This document shows, one piece after another, positions 30,901 through 45,900 of a DNA stretch of 64,000 nucleotides. How positions within the stretch are numbered: the first letter of the stretch is position 1; each line of letters starts with the position of its first letter. The position numbers were made by a program, and so were the translations under genes. A model generated the notes under the pieces. The model did no database searches. It was not told where the DNA came from and worked only from the letters and a program-made list of their open reading frames with translations. Source of the stretch: Nemertoderma westbladi (lineage: Eukaryota; Xenacoelomorpha; Nemertodermatida; Nemertodermatidae); contig JAUCBJ010000765.1 of the NCBI GenBank assembly GCA_032718475.1, forward strand, positions 36,913 through 100,912, in the 5' to 3' direction.

Positions 30901-33900
30901 CTATTTATTCTAACTATGAGTTCCCTCTATCCACTGCTATTTATTCTAACTAAGATTTTCATCTATCCACTGCTATTTATTCTAACTAAGAGTTCCCTTT
31001 ATCCACTGATATATATTCTAAGTAAGAGTTCCGTCTATTCACTGCTATTTATTCTAACTAAGAGTTCCATCTATCCACTGCTATTTATTCTAACTAAGAG
31101 TTCCATCTATCCACTGCTATTTATTCTAACTAAGAGTTCCCTCTATCCACTGCTATTTATTCTAACTATGAGTTCCCTCTATCCACTGCTATTTATTCTA
31201 ACTAAGAGTTCCCTCTATCCACTGCTATTTATTCTAACTAAGAGTTCCCTTTATCCACTGATATATATTCTAAGTAAGAGTTCCGTCTATTCACTGCTAT
31301 TTATTCTAACTAAGAGTTCCATCTATCCACTGCTATTTATTCTAACTAAGAGTTCCATCTATCCACTGATATTTATTCTAACTAAGAGTTCCCTTTATCC
31401 ACTGATATATATTCTAAGTAAGAGTTCCGTCTATTCACTGCTATTTATTCTAACTATGAGTTCCCTCTATCCACTGCTATTTATTCTAACTAAGATTTTC
31501 ATCTATCCACTGCTATTTATTCTAACTAAGAGTTCCCTTTATCCACTGATATATATTCTAAGTAAGAGTTCCGTCTATTCACTGCTATTTATTCTAACTA
31601 AGAGTTCCATCTATCCACTGCTATTTATTCTAACTAAGAGTTCCATCTATCCACTGCTATTTATTCTAACTAAGAGTTCCCTCTATCCACTGCTATTTAT
31701 TCTAACTATGAGTTCCCTCTATCCACTGCTATTTATTCTAACTAAGAGTTCCCTCTATCCACTGCTATTTATTCTAACTAAGAGTTCCCTTTATCCACTG
31801 ATATATATTCTAAGTAAGAGTTCCGTCTATTCACTGCTATTTATTCTAACTAAGAGTTCCATCTATCCACTGCTATTTATTCTAACTAAGAGTTCTCTCT
31901 ATCCACTGCTATTTATTCTAACTAAGAGTTCCCTTTATCCACTGATATATATTCTAAGTAAGAGTTCCGTCTATTCACTGCTATTTATTCTAACTATGAG
32001 TTCCCTCTATCCACTGCTATTAATTCTAACTAAGATTTTCATCTATCCACTGCTATTTATTCTAACTAAGTGTTCCCTCTATCCACTGCTATTTATTCTA
32101 ACTAAGTGTTCCCTCTATCCACTGCTATTTATTCTAACTAAGAGTTCCCTTTATCCACTGATATATATTCTAAGTAAGAGTTCCGTCTATTCACTGCTAT
32201 TTATTCTAACTATGAGTTCCCTCTATCCACTGCTATTTATTCTAACTACGAGTTCCCTCTATCCACTGCTATTTATTCTAACTAAGAGTTCCATCTATCC
32301 ACTGCTATTTATTCTAACTAAGAGTTCCATCTATCCACTGCTATTTATTCTAAGATTTTTATCTATCCACTGATATTTATTCTAACTAAGAGTTCCATCT
32401 ATTCACTGCTATTTATTCTAACTAAGTGTTCCCTCTATCCACTGCTATTTATTTTAACTATGAGTTCCCTCTATCCACTGCTATTTATTCTAACTAAGAG
32501 TTCCCTTTATCCACTGATATATATTCTAAGTAAGAGTTCCGTCTATTCACTGCTATTTATTCTAACTAAGAGTTCCATCTATCCACTGCTATTTACTCTA
32601 ACTAAGAGTTCCCTCTATCCACTGCTATTTATTATAACTAAGATTTTCATCTATCCACTGCTATTTATTCTAACTAAGAGTTCCATCTATCCACTGCTAT
32701 TTATTCTAACTATGAGTTCCATCTATCCTCTGCTATATATTCTAAGTAAGAGTTCCCTCTATCCACTGCTATTTATTCTAACTAAGTGTTCCCTCTATCC
32801 ACTGCTATTTATTTTAACTATGAGTTCCCTCTATCCACTGCTATTTATTCTAACTAAGAGTTCCCTTTATCCACTGATATATATTCTAAGTAAGAGTTCC
32901 GTCTATTCACTGCTATTTATTCTAACTAAGAGTTCCCTCTATCCACTGCTATTTATTCTAACTAAGAGTTCCCTCTATCCACTGCTATTTATTCTAAATA
33001 AGAGTTCCATCTATCCACTGCTATTTATTCTAACTAAGAGTTCCCTCTATCCACTGCTATTTATTCTAAATAAGAGTTCCATCTATCCACTGCTATTTAT
33101 TCTAACTAAGAGTTCCCTCTATCCACTACTATTTATTCTAACTAAGTGTTCCATCTATCCACTGCTATTTATTCTAACTAAGATTTCCCTCTATCCACTG
33201 CTATTTATTCTAACTAAGAGTTCCATCTATCCACTGCTATTTATTATAACTAAGAGTTCCGCCTATCAACTGCTATTTTTACAAAGAGTCCCCTTTATCC
33301 ACTGCCACTAAGTGTTCCTTCTATCCACTGCTATTTATTCTAAATAAGAGTTCCCTCTATCCACTACTATTTATTCTAACTAAGAGTTCCGCCTATCAAC
33401 TGCTATTTTTACAAAGAGTCCCCTTTATCCACTGCCACTAAGTGTTCCTTCTATCCACTGCTATTTATTCTAACTAAGAGTTCCCTCTATCCACTGATAT
33501 TTATTCTAACTAAGAGTTCCCTTTATCCACTGATATATATTCTAAGTAAGAGTTCCGTCTATTCACTGCTATTTATTCTAACTATGAGTTCCCTCTATCC
33601 ACTGCTATTTATTCTAACTAAGATTTTCATCTATCCACTGCTATTTATTCTAACTAAGAGTTCCCTTTATCCACTGATATATATTCTAAGTAAGAGTTCC
33701 GTCTATTCACTGCTATTTATTCTAACTAAGAGTTCCATCTATCCACTGCTATTTATTCTAACTAAGAGTTCCATCTATCCACTGCTATTTATTCTAACTA
33801 AGAGTTCCCTCTATCCACTGCTATTTATTCTAACTATGAGTTCCCTCTATCCACTGCTATTTATTCTAACTAAGAGTTCCATCTATCCACTGCTATTTAT

Positions 33901-36900
33901 TCTAACTATGAGTTCCCTCTATCCACTGCTATTTATTCTAACTAAGAGTTCCCTCTATCCACTGCTATTTATTCTAACTATGAGTTCCCTCTATCCACTG
34001 CTATTTATTCTAACTAAGAGTTCCCTCTATCCACTGCTATTTATTCTAACTAAGAGTTCCATCTATCCACTGCTATTTATTCTAACTACGAGTTCCCTCT
34101 ATCCACTGCTATTTATTCTAACTAAGAGTTCCCTTTATCCACTGATATATATTCTAAGTAAGAGTTCCGTCTATTCACTGCTATTTATTCTAACTAAGAG
34201 TTCCATCTATCCACTGCTATTTATTCTAACTAAGAGTTCCATCTATCCACTGCTATTTATTCTAACTAAGAGTTCCCTCTATCCACTGCTATTTATTCTA
34301 ACTAAGAGTTCCCTTTATCCACTGATATATATTCTAAGTAAGAGTTCCGTCTATTCACTGCTATTTATTCTAACTAAGAGTTCCCTCTATCCACTGCTAT
34401 TTATTCTAACTAAGAGTTCCCTTTATCCACTGATATATATTCTAAGTAAGAGTTCCGTCTATTCACTGCTATTTATTCTAACTAAGAGTTCCCTTTATCC
34501 ACTGATATATATTCTAAGTAAGAGTTCCGTCTATTCACTGCTATTTATTCTAACTAAGAGTTCCGTCTATCTACTGCTACTTATTCTAACTAAGTGTTCC
34601 CTCTATCCACTGCTATTTATTTTAACTAAGAGTTCCGTCTATTCACTGCTATTTATTCTAACTAAGAGTTCCCTCTATCCACTGCTATTTATTCTAACTA
34701 AGAGTTCCCTTTATCCACTGATATATATTCTAAGTAAGAGTTCCGTCTATTCACTGCTATTTATTCTAACTAAGAGTTCCGTCTATCTACTGCTATTTAT
34801 TCTAACTAAGAGTTCCGTCTATCTACTGCTATTTATTCTAACTAAGATTTCCCTCTATCCACTGTTATTTATTCTAACTAAGATTTCCCTCTATCCACTG
34901 CTATTTATTCTAACTAAGAGTTCCCTTTATCAACTGATATATATTCTAAGTAAGAGTTCCGTCTATTCACTGCTATTTATTCTAACTAAGAGTTCCGTCT
35001 ATCTACTGCTATTTATTCTAACTAAGAGTTCCCTCTATCCACTGCTATTTATTCTAACTAAGATTTCCCTCTATCCACTGCTATTTATTCTAACTAAGAG
35101 TTCCCTCTATCCACTGCTATTTATTCTAACTAAGAGTTCCCTCTATCCACTGCTATTTATTCTAACTAAGATTTCCCTCTATCCACTGTTATTTATTCTA
35201 ACTAAGATTTCCCTCTATCCACTGCTATTTATTCTAACTAAGAGTTCCCTCTATCCACTGCTATTTATTCTAACTAAGATTTCCCTCTATCCACTGTTAT
35301 TTATTCTAACTAAGATTTCCCTCTATCCACTGCTATTTATTCTAACTAAGAGTTCCCTTTATCCACTGATATATATTCTAAGTAAGAGTTCCGTCTATTC
35401 ACTGCTATTTATTCTAACTAAGAGTTCCGTCTATCTACTGCTATTTATTCTAACTAAGAGTTCCGTCTATCTACTGCTATTTATTCTAACTAAGATTTCC
35501 CTCTATCCACTGTTATTTATTCTAACTAAGATTTCCCTCTATCCACTGCTATTTATTCCAACTAAGAGTTCCCTATATCCACTGTTATTTATTCCAACTA
35601 AGAGTTCCCTATATCCACTGTTATTTATTCTAACTAAGAGTTCCCTCTATCCACTGCTATTTATTCTAACTAAGAGTTCCCTTTATCCACTGATATATAT
35701 TCTAAGTAAGAGTTCCGTCTATTCACTGCTATTTATTCTAACTAAGAGTTCCGTCTATCTACTGCTATTTATTCTAACTAAGATTTCCCTCTATCCACTG
35801 TTATTTATTCTAACTAAGATTTCCCTCTATCCACTGCTATTTATTCCAACTAAGAGTTCCCTATATCCACTGTTATTTATTCTAACTAAGAGTTCCCTTT
35901 ATCTACTGCTATTTATTCTAACTAAGAGTTCTGTCTATCCACTGCTATATATTCTAACTAAGAGTTCCGTCTATCTACTTCTATTTATTCTAACTAAGAG
36001 TTCCCTCTATCCACTGCTATTTATTTTAACTAAGAGTTCCATCTATCCACTGCTATTTATTCTAACTAAGAGTTCCCTCTATCCACTGCTATTTATTCTT
36101 ACCTAGAGTTCCCTTTATCCACTGCTATTTATTCTAACTTAGAGTTCCCTTTATCCACTGCTATTTATTCTAACTAAGAGTTCCATCTATCCACTGCTAT
36201 TTATTCTAACTAAGGGTTCCCTCTATCCACTGCTATTTATTCTAACTAAGAGTTCCCTTTATCCACTGATATATATTCTAAGTAAGAGTTCCGTCTATTC
36301 ACTGCTATTTATTCTAACTAAGAGTTCCATCTATCCACTGCTATTTATTCTAACTAAGAGTTCCATCTATCCACTGCTATTTATTCTAACTAAGAGTTCC
36401 CTCTATCCACTGCTATTTATTCTAACTAAGAGTTCCCTTTATCCACTGATATATATTCTAAGTAAGAGTTCCGTCTATTCACTGCTATTTATTCTAACTA
36501 TGAGTTCCCTCTATCCACTGCTATTTATTCTAACTAAGATTTTCATCTATCCACTGCTATTTATTCTAACTAAGTGTTCCCTCTATCCACTGCTATTTAT
36601 TCTAACTAAGTGTTCCCTCTATCCACTGCTATTTATTCTAACTAAGAGTTCCCTTTATCCACTGATATATATTCTAAGTAAGAGTTCCGTCTATTCACTG
36701 CTATTTATTCTAACTATGAGTTCCCTCTATCCACTGCTATTTATTCTAACTACGAGTTCCCTCTATCCACTGCTATTTATTCTAACTAAGAGTTCCATCT
36801 ATCCACTGCTATTTATTCTAACTAAGAGTTCCATCTATCCACTGCTATTTACTCTAACTAAGAGTTCCCTCTATCCACTGCTATTTATTCTAACTAAGAT

Positions 36901-39900
36901 TTTCATCTATCCACTGCTATTTATTCTAACTAAGTGTTCCCTCTATCCACTGCTATTTATTTTAACTATGAGTTCCCTCTATCCACTGCTATTTATTCTA
37001 ACTAAGAGTTCCCTTTATCCACTGATATATATTCTAAGTAAGAGTTCCGTCTATTCACTGCTATTTATTCTAACTAAGAGTTCCATCTATCCACTGCTAT
37101 TTACTCTAACTAAGAGTTCCCTCTATCCACTGCTATTTATTCTAACTAAGATTTTAATCTATCCACTGCTATTTATTCTAACTAAGAGTTCCATCTATCC
37201 ACTGCTATTTATTCTAACTATGAGTTCCATCTATCCACTGCTATTTATTCTAACTAAGAGTTCCCTTTATCCACTGATATATATTCTAAGTAAGAGTTCC
37301 GTCTATTCACTGCTATTTATTCTAACTAAGAGTTCCCTCTATCCACTGCTATTTATTCTAACTAAGAGTTCCCTCTATCCACTGCTATTTATTCTAAATA
37401 AGAGTTCCATCTATCCACTGCTATTTATTCTAACTAAGAGTTCCGCCTATCAACTGCTATTTTTACAAAGAGTCCCCTTTATCCACTGCCACTAAGTGTT
37501 CCTTCTATCCACTGCTATTTATTCTAAATAAGAGTTCCCTCTATCCACTACTATTTATTCTAACTAAGAGTTCCGCCTATCAACTGCTATTTTTACAAAG
37601 AGTCCCCTTTATCCACTGCCACTAAGTGTTCCATCTATCCACTGCTATTTATTCTAACTATGAGTTCCATCTATCCACTGCTATTTATTCTAACTATGAG
37701 TTCCCTCTATCCACTGCTATTTATTCTAACTAAGAGTTCCATCTATCCACTGCTATTTATTTTAACTAAGAGTTCCATCTATCCACTGCTATTTATTCTA
37801 ACTAAGAGTTCCCTCTATCCACTGCTATTTATTCTAACTAAGAGTTCCCTCTATCCACTGCTATTTATTCTAACTATGAGTTCCCTCTATCCACTGCTAT
37901 TTATTCTAACTAAGAGTTCCCTTTATCCACTGATATATATTCTAAGTAAGAGTTCCGTCTATTCACTGCTATTTATTCTAACTAAGAGTTCCCTCTATCC
38001 ACTGCTATTTATTCTAACTAAGAGTTCCCTTTATCCACTGATATATATTCTAAGTAAGAGTTCCGTCTATTCACTGCTATTCATTCTAACTAAGAGTTCC
38101 CTTTATCCACTGATATATATTCTAAGTAAGAGTTCCGTCTATTCACTGCTATTTATTCTAACTAAGAGTTCCGTCTATCTACTGCTACTTATTCTAACTA
38201 AGTGTTCCCTCTATCCACTGCTATTTATTTTAACTAAGAGTTCCGTCTATTCACTGCTATTTATTCTAACTAAGAGTTCCCTCTATCCACTGCTATTTAT
38301 TCTAACTAAGAGTTCCCTTTATCCACTGATATATATTCTAAGTAAGAGTTCCGTCTATTCACTGCTATTTATTCTAACTAAGAGTTCCGTCTATCTACTG
38401 CTATTTATTCTAACTAAGAGTTCCGTCTATCTACTGCTATTTATTCTAACTAAGATTTCCCTCTATCCACTGTTATTTATTCTAACTAAGATTTCCCTCT
38501 ATCCACTGCTATTTATTCTAACTAAGAGTTCCCTTTATCCACTGATATATATTCTAAGTAAGAGTTCCTTCTATTCACTGCTATTTATTCTAACTAAGAG
38601 TTCCGTCTATCTACTGCTATTTATTCTAACTAAGAGTTCCCTCTATCCACTGCTATTTATTCTAACTAAGATTTCCCTCTATCCACTGCTATTTATTCTA
38701 ACTAAGAGTTCCCTCTATCCACTGCTATTTATTCTAACTAAGATTTCCCTCTATCCACTGCTATTTATTCTAACTAAGAGTTCCCTTTATCCACTGCTAT
38801 TTATTCTAACTATGAGTTCCATCTATCCTCTGCTATTTATTCTAACTAAGATTTCCCTCTATCCACTGCTATTTATTCTAACTAAGAGTTCCCTTTATCC
38901 ACTGATATATATTCTAAGTAAGAGTTCCGTCTATTCACTGCTATTTATTCTAACTAAGAGTTCCGTCTATCTACTGCTATTTATTCTAACTAAGAGTTCC
39001 GTCTATCTACTGCTATTTATTCTAACTAAGATTTCCCTCTATCCACTGTTATTTATTCTAACTAAGATTTCCCTCTATCCACTGCTATTTATTCCAACTA
39101 AGAGTTCCCTATATCCACTGTTATTTATTCCAACTAAGAGTTCCCTATATCCACTGTTATTTATTCTAACTAAGAGTTCCCTCTATCCACTGCTATTTAT
39201 TCTAACTAAGAGTTCCCTTTATCCACTGATATATATTCTAAGTAAGAGTTCCGTCTATTCACTGCTATTTATTCTAACTAAGAGTTCCGTCTATCTACTG
39301 CTATTTATTCTAACTAAGATTTCCCTCTATCCACTGTTATTTATTCTAACTAAGATTTCCCTCTATCCACTGCTATTTATTCCAACTAAGAGTTCCCTAT
39401 ATCCACTGTTATTTATTCTAACTAAGAGTTCCCTTTATCTACTGCTATTTATTCTAACTAAGAGTTCTGTCTATCCACTGCTATATATTCTAACTAAGAG
39501 TTCCGTCTATCTACTTCTATTTATTCTAACTAAGAGTTCCCTCTATCCACTGCTATTTATTTTAACTAAGAGTTCCATCTATCCACTGCTATTTATTCTA
39601 ACTAAGAGTTCCCTCTATCCACTGCTATTTATTCTTACCTAGAGTTCCCTTTATCCACTGCTATTTATTCTAACTTAGAGTTCCCTTTATCCACTGCTAT
39701 TTATTCTAACTAAGAGTTCCATCTATCCACTGCTATTTATTCTAACTAAGGGTTCCCTCTATCCACTGCTATTTATTCTAACTAAGAGTTCCCTTTATCC
39801 ACTGATATATATTCTAAGTAAGAGTTCCGTCTATTCACTGCTATTTATTCTAACTAAGAGTTCCATCTATCCACTGCTATTTATTCTAACTAAGAGTTCC

Positions 39901-42900
39901 ATCTATCCACTGCTATTTATTCTAACTAAGAGTTCCCTCTATCCACTGCTATTTATTCTAACTAAGAGTTCCCATTATCCACTGATATATATTCTAAGTA
40001 AGAGTTCCGTCTATTCACTGCTATTTATTCTAACTATGAGTTCCCTCTATCCACTGCTATTTATTCTAACTAAGATTTTCATCTATCCACTGCTATTTAT
40101 TCTAACTAAGTGTTCCCTCTATCCACTGCTATTTATTCTAACTAAGTGTTCCCTCTATCCACTGCTATTTATTCTAACTAAGAGTTCCCTTTATCCACTG
40201 ATATATATTCTAAGTAAGAGTTCCGTCTATTCACTGCTATTTATTCTAACTATGAGTTCCCTCTATCCACTGCTATTTATTCTAACTACGAGTTCCCTCT
40301 ATCCACTGCTATTTATTCTAACTAAGAGTTCCATCTATCCACTGCTATTTATTCTAACTAAGAGTTCCATCTATCCACTGCTATTTACTCTAACTAAGAG
40401 TTCCCTCTATCCACTGCTATTTATTCTAACTAAGATTTTCATCTATCCACTGCTATTTATTCTAACTAAGTGTTCCCTCTATCCACTGCTATTTATTTTA
40501 ACTATGAGTTCCCTCTATCCACTGCTATTTATTCTAACTAAGAGTTCCCTTTATCCACTGATATATATTCTAAGTAAGAGTTCCGTCTATTCACTGCTAT
40601 TTATTCTAACTAAGAGTTCCATCTATCCACTGCTATTTACTCTAACTAAGAGTTCCCTCTATCCACTGCTATTTATTCTAACTAAGATTTTCATCTATCC
40701 ACTGCTATTTATTCTAACTAAGAGTTCCATCTATCCACTGCTATTTATTCTAACTATGAGTTCCATCTATCCTCTGCTATATATTCTAAGTAAGAGTTCC
40801 CTCTATCCACTGCTATTTATTCTAACTAAGTGTTCCCTCTATCCACTGCTATTTATTTTAACTATGAGTTCCCTCTATCCACTGCTATTTATTCTAACTA
40901 AGAGTTCCCTTTATCCACTGATATATATTCTAAGTAAGAGTTCCGTCTATTCACTGCTATTTATTCTAACTAAGAGTTCCCTCTATCCACTGCTATTTAT
41001 TCTAACTAAGAGTTCCCTCCATCCACTGCTATTTATTCTAAATAAGAGTTCCATCTATCCACTGCTATTTATTCTAACTAAGAGTTCCGCCTATCAACTG
41101 CTATTTTTACAAAGAGTCCCCTTTATCCACTGCCACTACGTGTTCCTTCTATCCACTGCTATTTATTCTAAATAAGAGTTCCCTCTATCCACTACTATTT
41201 ATTCTAACTAAGAGTTCCGCCTATCAACTGCTATTTTTACAAAGAGTCCCCTTTATCCACTGCCACTAAGTGTTCCATCTATCCACTGCTATTTATTCTA
41301 ACTATGAGTTCCATCTATCCACTGCTATTTATTCTAACTATGAGTTCCCTCTATCCACTGCTATTTATTCTAACTAAGAGTTCCATCTATCCACTGCTAT
41401 TTATTTTAACTAAGAGTTCCATCTATCCACTGCTATTTATTCTAACTAAGAGTTCCCTCTATCCACTGCTATTTATTCTAACTAAGAGTTCCCTCTATCC
41501 ACTGCTATTTATTCTAACTATGAGTTCCCTCTATCCACTGCTATTTATTCTAACTAAGAGTTCCCTTTATCCACTGATATATATTCTAAGTAAGAGTTCC
41601 GTCTATTCACTGCTATTTATTCTAACTAAGAGTTCCCTCTATCCACTGCTATTTATTCTAACTAAGAGTTCCCTTTATCCACTGATATATATTCTAAGTA
41701 AGAGTTCCGTCTATTCACTGCTATTTATTCTAACTAAGAGTTCCCTTTATCCACTGATATATATTCTAAGTAAGAGTTCCGTCTATTCACTGCTATTTAT
41801 TCTAACTAAGAGTTCCGTCTATCTACTGCTACTTATTCTAACTAAGTGTTCCCTCTATCCACTGCTATTTATTTTAACTAAGAGTTCCGTCTATTCACTG
41901 CTATTTATTCTAACTAAGAGTTCCCTCTATCCACTGCTATTTATTCTAACTAAGAGTTCCCTTTATCCATTGATATATATTCTAAGTAAGAGTTCCGTCT
42001 ATTCACTGCTATTTATTCTAACTAAGAGTTCCGTCTATCTACTGCTATTTATTCTAACTAAGAGTTCCGTCTATCTACTGCTATTTATTCTAACTAAGAT
42101 TTCCCTCTATCCACTGTTATTTATTCTAACTAAGATTTCCCTCTATCCACTGCTATTTATTCTAACTAAGAGTTCCCTTTATCCACTGATATATATTCTA
42201 AGTAAGAGTTCCGTCTATTCACTGCTATTTATTCTAACTAAGAGTTCCGTCTATCTACTGCTATTTATTCTAACTAAGAGTTCCCTCTATCCACTGCTAT
42301 TTATTCTAACTAAGATTTCCCTCTATCCACTGCTATTTATTCTAACTAAGAGTTCCCTCTATCCACTGCTATTTATTCTAACTAAGATTTCCCTCTATCC
42401 ACTGCTATTTATTCTAACTAAGAGTTCCCTTTATCCACTGCTATTTATTCTAACTATGAGTTCCATCTATCCTCTGCTATTTATTCTAACTAAGATTTCC
42501 CTCTATCCACTGCTATTTATTCTAACTAAGAGTTCCCTTTATCCACTGATATATATTCTAAGTAAGATTTCCCTCTATCCACTGTTATTTATTCTAACTA
42601 AGATTTCCCTCTATCCACTGCTATTTATTCCAACTAAGAGTTCCCTATATCCACTGTTATTTATTCCAACTAAGAGTTCCCTATATCCACTGTTATTTAT
42701 TCTAACTAAGATTTCCCTCTATCCACTGCTATTTATTCCAACTAAGAGTTCCCTATATCCACTGTTATTTATTCCAACTAAGAGTTCCCTATATCCACTG
42801 TTATTTATTCTAACTAAGAGTTCCCTCTATCCACTGCTATTTATTCTAACTAAGAGTTCCCTTTATCCACTGATATATATTCTAAGTAAGAGTTCCGTCT

Positions 42901-45900
42901 ATTCACTGCTATTTATTCTAACTAAGAGTTCCGTCTATCTACTGCTATTTATTCTAACTAAGATTTCCCTCTATCCACTGTTATTTATTCTAACTAAGAT
43001 TTCCCTCTATCCACTGCTATTTATTCCAACTAAGAGTTCCCTATATCCACTGTTATTTATTCTAACTAAGAGTTCCCTTTATCTACTGCTATTTATTCTA
43101 ACTAAGAGTTCTGTCTATCCACTGCTATATATTCTAACTAAGAGTTCCGTCTATCTACTTCTATTTATTCTAACTAAGAGTTCCCTCTATCCACTGCTAT
43201 TTATTTTAACTAAGAGTTCCATCTATCCACTGCTATTTATTCTAACTAAGAGTTCCATCTATCCACTGCTATTTATTCTAACTATGAGTTCCATCTATCC
43301 ACTGCTATTTATTCTAACTAAGAGTTCCCTTTATCCACTGATATATATTCTAAGTAAGAGTTCCGTCTATTCACTGCTATTTATTCTAACTAAGAGTTCC
43401 CTCTATCCACTGCTATTTATTCTAACTAAGAGTTCCCTCTATCCACTGCTATTTATTCTAAATAAGAGTTCCATCTATCCACTGCTATTTATTCTAACTA
43501 AGAGTTCCGCCTATCAACTGCTATTTTTACAAAGAGTCCCCTTTATCCACTGCCACTAAGTGTTCCTTCTATCCACTGCTATTTATTCTAAATAAGAGTT
43601 CCCTCTATCCACTACTATTTATTCTAACTAAGAGTTCCGCCTATCAACTGCTATTTTACAAAGAGTCCCCTTTATCCACTGCCACTAAGTGTTCCATCTA
43701 TCCACTGCTATTTATTCTAACTATGAGTTCCATCTATCCACTGCTATTTATTCTAACTATGAGTTCCCTCTATCCACTGCTATTTATTCTAACTAAGAGT
43801 TCCATCTATCCACTGCTATTTATTTTAACTAAGAGTTCCATCTATCCACTGCTATTTATTCTAACTAAGAGTTCCCTCTATCCACTGCTATTTATTCTAA
43901 CTAAGAGTTCCCTCTATCCACTGCTATTTATTCTAACTATGAGTTCCCTCTATCCACTGCTATTTATTCTAACTAAGAGTTCCCTTTATCCACTGATATA
44001 TATTCTAAGTAAGAGTTCCGTCTATTCACTGCTATTTATTCTAACTAAGAGTTCCCTCTATCCACTGCTATTTATTCTAACTAAGAGTTCCCTTTATCCA
44101 CTGATATATATTCTAAGTAAGAGTTCCGTCTATTCACTGCTATTCATTCTAACTAAGAGTTCCCTTTATCCACTGATATATATTCTAAGTAAGAGTTCCG
44201 TCTATTCACTGCTATTTATTCTAACTAAGAGTTCCGTCTATCTACTGCTACTTATTCTAACTAAGTGTTCCCTCTATCCACTGCTATTTATTTTAACTAA
44301 GAGTTCCGTCTATTCACTGCTATTTATTCTAACTAAGAGTTCCCTCTATCCACTGCTATTTATTCTAACTAAGAGTTCCCTTTATCCACTGATATATATT
44401 CTAAGTAAGAGTTCCGTCTATTCACTGCTATTTATTCTAACTAAGAGTTCCGTCTATCTACTGCTATTTATTCTAACTAAGAGTTCCGTCTATCTACTGC
44501 TATTTATTCTAACTAAGATTTCCCTCTATCCACTGTTATTTATTCTAACTAAGATTTCCCTCTATCCACTGCTATTTATTCTAACTAAGAGTTCCCTTTA
44601 TCCACTGATATATATTCTAAGTAAGAGTTCCTTCTATTCACTGCTATTTATTCTAACTAAGAGTTCCGTCTATCTACTGCTATTTATTCTAACTAAGAGT
44701 TCCCTCTATCCACTGCTATTTATTCTAACTAAGATTTCCCTCTATCCACTGCTATTTATTCTAACTAAGAGTTCCCTCTATCCACTGCTATTTATTCTAA
44801 CTAAGATTTCCCTCTATCCACTGCTATTTATTCTAACTAAGAGTTCCCTTTATCCACTGCTATTTATTCTAACTATGAGTTCCATCTATCCTCTGCTATT
44901 TATTCTAACTAAGATTTCCCTCGATCCACTGCTATTTATTCTAACTAAGAGTTCCCTTTATCCACTGATATATATTCTAAGTAAGAGTTCCGTCTATTCA
45001 CTGCTATTTATTCTAACTAAGAGTTCCGTCTATCTACTGCTATTTATTCTAACTAAGAGTTCCGTCTATCTACTGCTATTTATTCTAACTAAGATTTCCC
45101 TCTATCCACTGTTATTTATTCTAACTAAGATTTCCCTCTATCCACTGCTATTTATTCCAACTAAGAGTTCCCTATATCCACTGTTATTTATTCCATCTAA
45201 GAGTTCCCTATATCCACTGTTATTTATTCTAACTAAGAGTTCCCTCTATCCACTGCTATTTATTCTAACTAAGAGTTCCCTTTATCCACTGATATATATT
45301 CTAAGTAAGAGTTCCGTCTATTCACTGCTATTTATTCTAACTAAGAGTTCCGTCTATCTACTGCTATTTATTCTAACTAAGATTTCCCTCTATCCACTGT
45401 TATTTATTCTAACTAAGATTTCCCTCTATCCACTGCTATTTATTCCAACTAAGAGTTCCCTATATCCACTGTTATTTATTCTAACTAAGAGTTCCCTTTA
45501 TCTACTGCTATTTATTCTAACTAAGAGTTCTGTCTATCCACTGCTATATATTCTAACTAAGAGTTCCGTCTATCTACTTCTATTTATTCTAACTAAGAGT
45601 TCCCTCTATCCACTGCTATTTATTTTAACTAAGAGTTCCATCTATCCACTGCTATTTATTCTAACTAAGAGTTCCCTCTATCCACTGCTATTTATTCTTA
45701 CCTAGAGTTCCCTTTATCCACTGCTATTTATTCTAACTTAGAGTTCCCTTTATCCACTGCTATTTATTCTAACTAAGAGTTCCATCTATCCACTGCTATT
45801 TATTCTAACTAAGGGTTCCCTCTATCCACTGCTATTTATTCTAACTAAGAGTTCCCTTTATCCACTGATATATATTCTAAGTAAGAGTTCCGTCTATTCA